Assembly: GCA_964613035.1 (NCBI GenBank)
Contig: CAZTFQ010000010.1
Coordinates: 1-62,204 of the forward strand
DNA: 62,204 nucleotides
Source of the DNA: CAVIQK01 sp964613035
Lineage (GTDB): Bacteria; Bacillota; Clostridia; Christensenellales; DTU072
Direction: 5' to 3'
The notes beneath the pieces were generated by a model, which made no database searches, was not told the origin of the DNA, and saw nothing but the letters and a program-made list of their open reading frames with translations. Shown here piece after piece: positions 25,647 to 33,107 of this stretch (its first letter is position 1; each line of letters opens with the position of its first letter). The translations under genes and the position numbers were made by a program.

Positions 25647-26420
25647 CTAATCAAGAGCGCTTAACGACAGGTATTCTTCATACGTATATACCCTGTTGAC
25701 CGCTCCTTCTATAAGAGCCTTAGGAGATATCACCAAATATTGAGACGGGCTCTGCGGCTCTATGAAAACGCCGTTATAAGTAAGTCCCGTCCAAGTGAAA
25801 TACTTCTCTAAGTCGACGTTGACTTCAGAGGTCCTGTCCACCTGTCCGAATGCGATTCCGATGGCGTCGCCGGGGGTGATGTTCATCTGCGCCGAGGGAA
25901 GCATCGCTTCCACGTAATAATAATCGTATTCCTCCGCGGACTGTCCCTCGCGCACTTCAAACGAATACAACGCCAGCCAGTCCATCCACACGCCGTTGTG
26001 ACCGGACATTATACGGGTTCTGCCGTCTCTGCCGAGATTGATTTGATAACAATTGGCGGACGGAGCGTCGGCTCTTCCCAGCTTGGTATCGAAATAGAAC
26101 TCTATACTGTCGCTTCTGTTGACCTCGTCCTGATCACCTGTACCGACATAATTGTACGGAGTGATATCTTTTACTTCGAAGAAGAGATATACGGCTTCGT
26201 CTCGCATAACTATCGTCACGTGCGACGTCGCGAAGTCCACCTCTATTCTGTCGGGACTGCCCCACAAGTCGTCCGTTTTGTATCCGTCGATAACCACTTC
26301 CGGGTCGGTCGCGTTGCCGCTTCCCGCGAAAGGATCCGTCTTAATCGGATCGTCGGTACATCCCGACAATACGACCGTCATCATTAAGACAACAGCTATT
26401 ATACTAAACAATTTTTTCAT
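25647..26420 (-). CDS. CBM9-like lipoprotein
   Basis: This 257-residue lipoprotein (VLSGC, C21) consists almost entirely of one CBM9-like or DOMON-type beta-sandwich. It begins with the typical PEVVIDGYKTDDLW (compare xDGxxDxxW), then EAVYLFFEVKD, SDSIEFYFD and a long final strand set ending in AIGIAFGQVDR. CBM9 modules bind ends of xylan or cellulose chains. As a free-standing lipoprotein next to ABC permeases it could present sugars to the importer, or tether the cell to the substrate. A short helical tail (TYEEYLSLSALD) follows. It lies 18 bases downstream of the second permease gene. Confidence 0.82.
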   Translation of the reverse strand: MKKLFSIIAVVLMMTVVLSGCTDDPIKTDPFAGSGNATDPEVVIDGYKTDDLWGSPDRIEVDFATSHVTIVMRDEAVYLFFEVKDITPYNYVGTGDQDEVNRSDSIEFYFDTKLGRADAPSANCYQINLGRDGRTRIMSGHNGVWMDWLALYSFEVREGQSAEEYDYYYVEAMLPSAQMNITPGDAIGIAFGQVDRTSEVNVDLEKYFTWTGLTYNGVFIEPQSPSQYLVISPKALIEGAVNRVYTYEEYLSLSALD

Positions 26421-26438
26421 AAAAGCCTCTTATATTCC

Positions 26439-27338
26439 TTATTCTTTGATACCCGTCATCGCAAGAGACTGGACGAAATATTTCTGGAAACAGATATACA
26501 ATACGATCATCGGCAGGCTCCCGAGGGTCGCTCCCGCCATAACGAGAGTGATGTCGGTACGTCTTCCCATAGCGTCGTTGAGCGCGGATATCAACGCCTG
26601 CAGAGTCAGCCAATCGCCCGACAGATAGATAGACGGCGCGAAGTAGTCGTTCCATATCCCGAGGAACCAGAATATGACCTGTGCCGCCACCGCGGGGATA
26701 ATAACGGGAAAAATGACGTTGAAAAACACTCTCAGCCACCCCGCTCCGTCTATACGGGCGGCTTCTATGAGCGCCGACGGGGTGGATTTCATATACTGAA
26801 TGAAAAAGAACATCATACTGACGTTGCCGAACAGTCCCGGCACTATCAACGGAAGCAACGACAAAAAGCTGTCGCCCGTCCAGCCGATAGCCTGGAATGC
26901 TCTGTACTGCGGAAGAAGAACCGCCGCGTACGGGACCATCATTCCGCTCATCAGGAAGAGTAAGAAAAATCTCTTGTGCGGGAGTCTCATCTTAGCGAAG
27001 GAAAACGCCGCCAGAGCCGATACGAGCGTGCCGATCGGGATAACCAGTATCTCGATGATAACGGTATTGAGCATCGCTCTCAGGAAGCCGGGCTCGTTAT
27101 CCATCAGCTTGACGTAGCTGTCTATTTTGAAGACCTCGGGAAAGAAATGGAATTCTACCACGCTGATAGCTTCCGTCTTATCCTTAAAGGACGTCAACAC
27201 CATCCATATATACGGAAAGAGCGTAATGAATACGAACAATAACAAAATTCCGTATATAAGAACCTTAATCGCGACATTTTTCGCACGATGAGGATTGTTA
27301 CGGGACTTAGAGCCCAATGCAAGCGTTAATTGACTCAT
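26439..27338 (-). CDS. Sugar ABC transporter permease, MalG type
   Basis: This 299-residue membrane protein has six hydrophobic segments. The cytoplasmic EAA loop (EAARIDGAGWLRVFFNVIFPVIIP, about residues 189-212) is the contact with the ATPase in sugar importers. It belongs to the carbohydrate uptake transporter-1 (MalG) family. Length is standard. AGGAGGCAGAT precedes the ATG. It pairs with the MalF-type permease upstream (9-base gap) and with the binding protein beyond it. No ATPase gene lies in this unit, so an ATPase encoded elsewhere must drive it. Confidence 0.95.
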   Translation of the reverse strand: MSQLTLALGSKSRNNPHRAKNVAIKVLIYGILLLFVFITLFPYIWMVLTSFKDKTEAISVVEFHFFPEVFKIDSYVKLMDNEPGFLRAMLNTVIIEILVIPIGTLVSALAAFSFAKMRLPHKRFFLLFLMSGMMVPYAAVLLPQYRAFQAIGWTGDSFLSLLPLIVPGLFGNVSMMFFFIQYMKSTPSALIEAARIDGAGWLRVFFNVIFPVIIPAVAAQVIFWFLGIWNDYFAPSIYLSGDWLTLQALISALNDAMGRRTDITLVMAGATLGSLPMIVLYICFQKYFVQSLAMTGIKE

Positions 27339-27347
27339 ATCTGCCTC

Positions 27348-28247
27348 CTAGTCCTCATAGACCCATTTATCCGAAAAACGGAACTGTATGACGGTGATTA
27401 TCATTATAAATACCGCCAATACCAGAGACGCCGCGCTGGCAAGTCCCTGCTTGCCCTGATGAATGCCGTACTCCCAGATGAAGTATACTATCGTCTGAGC
27501 ACCCGTGGCACCGGCACCGAACAGCTGTGCGTCGGCATACGATTGCAGACCGCCGATAATGCCCGTGATGAGGATATAAAAGGTCGTGGGCGTCAACAAC
27601 GGCAGAGTTATGTGAAAAAACTTCTGCGTAGCCGTCGCTCCGTCGACGTTGGCGGACTCGTAATAGCTGTCGGGGATAGCCAGCATTCCCGCCAGATACA
27701 ATATCATCGTACTGCCCATACTCGACCAAGTGTTTTTCAATATAATAGCTATCTTAATCAGCCACTCGTTGTTAAACCAGGGTATATTGAGATTAAGGAG
27801 CGTATTGATAATGCCGTAGCTGGGGTCGAATATATAGCGAAAAACCAAGTTGACCGCGACTGCGCTGGTAACCGCCGGGAGATAGAACAAAACCTGAAAG
27901 ATTTTATTTCCCTTCTTCACCGCTTTCGACTGCAACAACGCCGCCAAAAACACGCCTGCTATCATCCCGAGAGGAATGCCCAGAAGCAAAAACAGAGTAT
28001 TCCAGATGGAGTTGAAGAATGCCGTACTGTACGTGGAATTGGTGAACAAATCCGTATAGTTACGCAACGGCTCGTCGAAAGTATACGTGTTTTTGTAAGT
28101 GTTGAAGTCCGAAAAGGACAACACCATAACCGCAACCAGCGATATCAGCGTAAATATGCAGAAGCCGATCAACGGAAGCGCTATGAATGCCAGCGCAGTA
28201 CGTTTTTCTTTTCCGTGCAGATTGACACGCTTTCTTTTGAGTTTCAT
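27348..28247 (-). CDS. Sugar ABC transporter permease, MalF type
   Basis: This 299-residue protein has six membrane segments after a basic N terminus (KLKRKRVNLHGKEKRT). The EAA loop is ESANVDGATATQKFFHITLPLLTP (about residues 201-224), with serine in place of the usual second alanine. It is the MalF partner of the permease downstream. Its ATG overlaps the TGA of the binding-protein gene (ATGA), indicating coupled translation. Because the upstream binding-protein gene contains a premature TGA, ribosomes may reach this start less often in this copy. Confidence 0.95.
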   Translation of the reverse strand: MKLKRKRVNLHGKEKRTALAFIALPLIGFCIFTLISLVAVMVLSFSDFNTYKNTYTFDEPLRNYTDLFTNSTYSTAFFNSIWNTLFLLLGIPLGMIAGVFLAALLQSKAVKKGNKIFQVLFYLPAVTSAVAVNLVFRYIFDPSYGIINTLLNLNIPWFNNEWLIKIAIILKNTWSSMGSTMILYLAGMLAIPDSYYESANVDGATATQKFFHITLPLLTPTTFYILITGIIGGLQSYADAQLFGAGATGAQTIVYFIWEYGIHQGKQGLASAASLVLAVFIMIITVIQFRFSDKWVYED

Positions 28248-29698
28248 TTACGCCCCCAGTCTTTATACATTTGATCGAGATCTTTTTGATATAGCGTAAC
28301 GTACGCCAACAGAGCGGCTCTTATTTCGTTTTCGTCGGACATTTTCCAGACGTTCTCGGTGGCAAGATAAGAGGAGAAGTTGTCTTTCCAGGTGCTGCCG
28401 TAGGTGTAATACAGAGCACGGGTCTTACCGCAGACGTTGTCGGTCTTGCCGGCGGCTTCGTAATATCCGTAAGTATCGTCGTCATCGTCCATAATGTCTA
28501 CGAATACGGAACGATTGGCGGGATAAATAGTCGTCGCGGTATTGTTCCAGTCGCCCTCGTCGGAGACGTAATCGTCCGCCATCGACTTAATGTTGGGGAC
28601 CTGCTGTCCGAGGTACATGGCCTTGCTCTGACACTCGTCGCTCATAGAGAGCCATTTGGCAAACTTGACCGCTTCTTCTTTAACCTTAGACTGCGAAGAA
28701 ATTCCGTAGCACATACTTCCGATGAAGGACATCGACTTGGCGCCCTCTACCTTAGAATTGTACGGGACGGGAATCACGTCGTAGACGAGCTCCTTATTTT
28801 CCCAGAAGTCGGCGTTGTCCCAGGGACCTATCCAGGTGAAGATGCAACGACCGTTCTCGAACATATCGTACGCATTGCCGCCGCTCTGATCGGCAGTCGG
28901 CATAACGTGATACTTGGTAGCCAGCTGGACGTTGTAAGTGATAGCCTGAATGAAGGCGTCGTCTATACCGTGCTTGGTGGGGTCGTCTTTATCGAAGTAG
29001 TCCGCTCAGCCCGAATAGACGGCGGCGTCCATTTCATAATAAGGAATACCGTAAATCTGCTGATTGGAATTCTTGTTCTGATCCGCGGTCAGTTTTTGCA
29101 ACAGCGTCGCGAATTGCTCCCAGGTCATAGGAGTCAGGGGGTCGAGAAGCGCGTATACTTCCGACGCGTTGAGACCGTTGGCGGCGATTTGCTTGTCAAG
29201 GACCGTCTTATTGTACGCAAGCGTGACGGGACCGAGGTCCTTGGGGAATCCGTACAGGCTGGCACCCGAGGATTTGCCGAGAGTCTTGGTCGACTCGTTG
29301 TAATAATACTCGTTGATACCCGTCTCCCAGAGAGAATCTATTTCGCTCTGCGTGACGTACTCGTCCAGCTCGAGCATTACGCCTGCGTCCGCCCATTGCA
29401 CGAAATCGGTATCGGGCATGAAGAATACGTCGGGCTTTTTCGTCTCGCTCATAAACTTAGTCATATAGACGTTGGACTCATAGTGATTGGGTACGATGAC
29501 GACGTCCTCGTTGAGATCCATATACATATCGATCAGCTCTTCGTACACCGCGACTTCCGCAGGGGAGCCCCAGTACCAAAACGTTACTTTAGTCTTGCCA
29601 TCGGGGACGTCGTCGTTGTCGCATCCCGCAAAAAACGCCATGCACGTGGCAATCATTACGATTGCCAGAACGGTAGTAAGAATTTTTTTCGCTTTCAT
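28244..29698 (-). pseudogene. Extracellular sugar-binding lipoprotein interrupted by one in-frame TGA
   Basis: The frame is otherwise continuous for about 484 residues. It has a signal peptide ending in AFFAGC, the ExxVTFWYWGSPAEVAVYEELIDMY start typical of cluster 1 binding proteins, and a normal C terminus. The TGA lies at 29006-29008. The context YSG-stop-ADYFDKDDP strongly suggests that tryptophan (TGG) stood there, one G-to-A change away. The rest of the gene shows no decay. TGA is also the true stop of this gene, so recoding is very unlikely. It would yield a 230-residue truncated protein unable to bind sugar. The start at ATG 29698 follows AAGGAGAA. The importer it serves has intact permease genes directly downstream. 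Confidence 0.85.
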
Positions 29699-29773
29699 TT
29701 TAAATTCTCCTTGAATCATGTTTCTTTTTCGACGATAGTCGTCGACTGTTACTTGCAATCCTTTGTCTCTCCG

Positions 29774-31144
29774 TTATTCGTTAATTTCCGCAACGGTGAA
29801 GTCGGAATATACACAATCCTTCCCGCCGGCTCTGATACCGACCTTGTTGCCCGACAATGCGTCTTCATCCGTATAAGTGATATAGAGAACGTCGTCCACG
29901 TAACACTTAACGACTCCGTTTTCCACGTCTACCTTCAACTCGTAGGAAGCCTCGACCGACGGTAAGGGGTCGACTCCGAGCTCGTGCCAGGACTGAGCTT
30001 CTCCGCCCGTTACCTTGCCGAGATACGCGGTGTTGTCCTGACTGATGAAGAAGAAGTAATAACTGACGCCGCTGTTTTCCCAGAATTTACTTAAACCGTT
30101 GTCGGTCAGACCGAAAACGATTCCGTCGTCATGTTTGCCGGCGCTCTTCTCGAGCGTAACCGAGACGGAATAATTACCGGAAGAGGGAACTTCGTCTTTA
30201 TATATAGCGAGGGTGTTTTGATTACCCGACACGTAGCCGTTATCGTTGTTTTTGCTCAGAGCCCCCTGTTTGACGGAAAAATCTCCCGAGACCGCTACCG
30301 AAGAATAATCCGGAACGGCGTCGGCGTCGACGGTGAGAGCGGAGAACATTACTCCGTCGCTTTGGGCGCGATAACCGACTCCGCTGCCGGGGAGCGCGTC
30401 GATGCCCAGAGACGCTACTTTAACTCCGTTGAGCTTGATTTCGCAATATCCGAAAAGAGGATCGCTCGTAGGAGCGTAAGAGACTTCAAAAGTATACGTA
30501 TCGGTGGGGAAATATTCCTCGGAAAACTCGTCCGAGCTGGCTAACTCGTTCCATACGCGATCGGAGCCGGGGATGACTTCCGCCAAGATGAAGATACCGT
30601 CTTTATTAATGATGGCACAGTAATAATGCTCGTCTTCCCAGAAAGTCGAACTTCTGTCGTCGGGCAGACCGAATACGACGCCGCAGTCGTTGGCAATGCC
30701 GGGCGTTACGGACGCGGTGAAAGTTCCTCCCGAGAAAGTCTTGTCGTTGAAGACCATAAGAGAATCGGTCGAACCTGACATATAACCGCCGTTTCGCCCG
30801 AATACTACGCCGTGAGCGATATCGAAGACGTCTCTCTCGAATTTGGCTTCCAGCACGATATCTTCGTTGACGGGAGTGTCGAAGTCATACAAAGATCTGC
30901 CGAGATACCAGCCGACGAATGTGTATCCGGACTTCTTTTGCTCGGCTTCGGGACGGGAGACTTTTTGTCCCTTCTCCACTTCGACCACGGTCGTTTTGAC
31001 GCCGGCGAAAGTCACCTGACACTTCTCGACAGAGCCGGACGCTCCGGATCCGTCGGAATCGTCGTCGCATGCCGCTATCATAGCTACGCAGAGGACCACG
31101 ACGAGTAGTGTGACCAAGCACAATATCCACCTGTTGTTTTTCAT
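29774..31144 (-). CDS. Surface lipoprotein with InlB-type repeat and two FWE/YYFFFIS modules
   Basis: This 456-residue lipoprotein (MIAAC) has one Listeria-Bacteroides repeat (about 48-105: CQVTFAG...GYTFVGWYLGRSLYDFDTPVNEDIVLEAKFE). Two modules of about 170 residues follow. They match the modules of the SGNH lipoprotein (16706): GIVFG...FWE...YYFFFIS...AYLGKVTGG, ELKVDVENGVVKCYVDDVLYITYTD and a closing GIRAGG. The first module is more divergent. The shared module links two separate units of the region to one surface function. I know no family for it; a sugar-binding role is inferred. It lies between the binding protein and the DUF624 gene. The frame extends upstream, but the ATG at 31142-31144 starts a normal signal peptide. 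Confidence 0.82.
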   Translation of the reverse strand: MKNNRWILCLVTLLVVVLCVAMIAACDDDSDGSGASGSVEKCQVTFAGVKTTVVEVEKGQKVSRPEAEQKKSGYTFVGWYLGRSLYDFDTPVNEDIVLEAKFERDVFDIAHGVVFGRNGGYMSGSTDSLMVFNDKTFSGGTFTASVTPGIANDCGVVFGLPDDRSSTFWEDEHYYCAIINKDGIFILAEVIPGSDRVWNELASSDEFSEEYFPTDTYTFEVSYAPTSDPLFGYCEIKLNGVKVASLGIDALPGSGVGYRAQSDGVMFSALTVDADAVPDYSSVAVSGDFSVKQGALSKNNDNGYVSGNQNTLAIYKDEVPSSGNYSVSVTLEKSAGKHDDGIVFGLTDNGLSKFWENSGVSYYFFFISQDNTAYLGKVTGGEAQSWHELGVDPLPSVEASYELKVDVENGVVKCYVDDVLYITYTDEDALSGNKVGIRAGGKDCVYSDFTVAEINE

Positions 31145-31146
31145 AA

Positions 31147-31920
31147 CTATTCTTCTCCTTTTTCTTCTAGGTCGGATGGTTCCGAATTGTCGGTTGTTAT
31201 GTTTTCGAATATTACGCCGCACTTATGCAGGACGAATACTATAACGGGAGTGACGAGCACGGTCATAAACAATACCCACCCGGACAGTTGCCATATCAGA
31301 GGCAATATCACTATGACGGCTAGCGGGGCAACGGCTATTGCCGAATAAAGCACCAGAGAGGGTTTCATCAGCAATATTCTGAAGCTGTTGCCGAAGACGT
31401 GCTTCAATTTTTCTTCATAGAAAGCGTCTTGCGCCATATTGCAAAACACTGTCGGGAAGACGACGAATGCCTGTAACACACTGATAGCCGCGGCTATCCC
31501 CGATAATATCGGGGAGGCGACGTTGTCGAGATAAAACGTAGTCCCCGCTATCGCAGTGGTTATCGACAGCCAGCACAGGAATCCGTATAACAAGTATCTC
31601 TTCCAGCCGCGCTTAATTCCTCCGAAAAACGTTTTAACCGCTTCTCCGTTTTCGTCCCAAAAGATTCTTTTGTGCGAGTACACGCTGCCCGCCAGTCCCA
31701 CGAACAATACGAGCATCGTCGGCAGCAAACCCGAAAACGTTATTACGTACCAGCTGTCGAGAGGACTCTCGAACTTAATCAATAGAGAGGAATAGCACTG
31801 GCATATCACTAGCCAAGCCGAAAACGGGAGACAAAACAAACTGAACAACGCATTGGAAAACACTACCGACGACCAATTGCGAGCGAACGTCTCTACCAGG
31901 TTACGGAAGCTCTTTTTCAT
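31147..31920 (-). CDS. DUF624 family membrane protein
   Basis: This 257-residue protein of the DUF624 family has about six hydrophobic segments and the typical start MKKSFRNLVETFARNWSSVVFSNALFSLFCLPF. DUF624 proteins (YesL-like) are commonly encoded beside sugar ABC importers and glycoside hydrolases in Firmicutes, but their job is not established. It lies directly before the lipoprotein gene (gap of two bases) and directly after the ArsR-type regulator. The ATG at 31918-31920 is chosen; a TTG two codons upstream is possible. A charged tail (SEPSDLEEKGEE) follows the last helix. Confidence 0.88.
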   Translation of the reverse strand: MKKSFRNLVETFARNWSSVVFSNALFSLFCLPFSAWLVICQCYSSLLIKFESPLDSWYVITFSGLLPTMLVLFVGLAGSVYSHKRIFWDENGEAVKTFFGGIKRGWKRYLLYGFLCWLSITTAIAGTTFYLDNVASPILSGIAAAISVLQAFVVFPTVFCNMAQDAFYEEKLKHVFGNSFRILLMKPSLVLYSAIAVAPLAVIVILPLIWQLSGWVLFMTVLVTPVIVFVLHKCGVIFENITTDNSEPSDLEEKGEE

Positions 31921-31922
31921 TC

Positions 31923-32855
31923 TCAATTGTAGTCCACTCTGACGATGATGTCCTGAGGGTGATCGCCGAACGTTTTGCCGAAGAGGTTAAGACCGCCCTT
32001 ATGTTTCGCATCGTCTTTGATTCCGATACGCAGCGTGAAATAATCGCCGTCCTCTATTTTCAATTCGTCTATTTCCGTTTCTCCGACGCGCTCCGCGTCT
32101 ATCGCCACGCCGAAGCCGTCTATCTTGACGTTCTTAATAAGTCCGTATTGAGTGGAATACTCCGACCACCACATCGGCGTGAGCGTCCCTCTTCTGTCTC
32201 CGTAATCGCCGGGAGACACATAGGTACAGACCTCTTTTCCGTTAATCCAAAAAGTTATGTCGGATGGCCAGTCCATATTGAAATTGGGCGCTTCCGAACA
32301 TAATTCCATACTGACGTTAAGCACGTACGCCTTATGTCCGCGCAAAAAGTAATTGGGGATGCGATACTCGACGTAGCCGTGAGAAAACCACAATATGCCC
32401 GCGTCTTGTCTCTCCGGATGATAAAACGACCCCGGCATATCGTCCACGCCGATTACGCCCTTCTCGGAGGCTATTCCGCAGATGTTGGACGCTTTGCAAT
32501 CTACGTAACTCCCGATGGGGACGTTAATGGACATCGTCTGCATACGCCTTTCCTCGGAGTTCTCTATGTCGTCGAACTTGATCGTGACGGCGTCGCATCT
32601 TCTGGAGAGCATTTTTGCACCGCCTCGCACACCGCCGACCGCCGATATGTTGATGAGCTGAGCCTTCTTCAAGATACTTATGTGAGAAGACAGCGTAGAC
32701 AGCGGAATGTTGAGAATCATCCCGATCTCGTTAATCGTGTAACTGCCCTTACGCAAGAGCGAAACGATTTTTCTGCGAGTCGCCGACGACAACGCCATAC
32801 ATACGAGATCTACTTCGGCTTCTCTGGACAGATCGTAATCTATTTGCTTCTTCAT
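31923..32855 (-). CDS. ArsR-type winged-helix regulator with C-terminal sensor-like domain
   Basis: This 310-residue protein starts with an ArsR-like winged helix-turn-helix (about 10-85: SSATRRKIVSLLRKGSYTINEIGMILNIPLSTLSSHISILKKAQLI). The C-terminal domain of about 200 residues is beta-rich (GYVEYRIPNYFLRGHKAYVLNVSMELCSEAP...WINGKEVCTYVSPGDYGDRRGTLTPMWW). Such a domain is found in regulators next to sugar importers of Firmicutes, but I cannot name it. A sugar-sensing role is plausible. I place the start at 32855 because the predicted -10 (32907-32912) would leave the ATG at 32900 with almost no leader and no ribosome site. It heads unit B, with an operator-like palindrome upstream at 32966-32995. 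Confidence 0.82.
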   Translation of the reverse strand: MKKQIDYDLSREAEVDLVCMALSSATRRKIVSLLRKGSYTINEIGMILNIPLSTLSSHISILKKAQLINISAVGGVRGGAKMLSRRCDAVTIKFDDIENSEERRMQTMSINVPIGSYVDCKASNICGIASEKGVIGVDDMPGSFYHPERQDAGILWFSHGYVEYRIPNYFLRGHKAYVLNVSMELCSEAPNFNMDWPSDITFWINGKEVCTYVSPGDYGDRRGTLTPMWWSEYSTQYGLIKNVKIDGFGVAIDAERVGETEIDELKIEDGDYFTLRIGIKDDAKHKGGLNLFGKTFGDHPQDIIVRVDYN

Positions 32856-32906
32856 AGGCGTTCTCACTCTCCCGTAGTCTAGTACTACCGATACTAGCAT
32901 ACTTTA

Positions 32907-32935
32907 ATTTTAACCGACCTCATATCAAATATCAA
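32907..32935 (-). promoter_or_regulatory. Promoter of unit B
   Basis: On the minus strand TTGATA (32930-32935) and TAAAAT (32907-32912) are 17 bp apart, about 50 bases before the regulator ATG at 32855. Confidence 0.5.
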
Positions 32936-32965
32936 TAATGAATTTCAAAAGTTCCGAAATCCGAT

Positions 32966-32995
32966 GTTATACTTCGGGTTTTATCGAAGTATAAC
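32966..32995. promoter_or_regulatory. Perfect 11-bp inverted repeat, likely operator of the ArsR-type regulator
   Basis: GTTATACTTCG (32966-32976) and its exact complement CGAAGTATAAC (32985-32995) are separated by eight bases. No T-run follows on either side, so it is not a terminator. It sits 31 bases upstream of the predicted -35 of unit B, where a regulator could act. Confidence 0.55.
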
Positions 32996-33047
32996 CTAAA
33001 AACGCCCCTCTCGGCACCAAAATCACATTGTTGACGTTATCGAATAT

Positions 33048-33076
33048 AAAAAAACACGATGACATAAGTCATCGTG
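33048..33076 (-). terminator. Terminator of unit C
   Basis: A perfect 9-bp stem CACGATGAC/GTCATCGTG with an ATAA loop is followed on the minus strand by seven Ts. It ends the unit whose last gene stops at 33108. Confidence 0.92.
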
Positions 33077-33107
33077 CGTTGTGAAATAGTCTGTCGAGAT
33101 TCTTCCG

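Noticed and set aside
29006..29008. TGA read as tryptophan or selenocysteine in the binding protein
   Set aside because: TGA ends many genes in this window, including this same gene at 28244, serS and the AraC gene. No selenocysteine insertion hairpin is obvious, and the family has tryptophan, not selenocysteine, in such positions.
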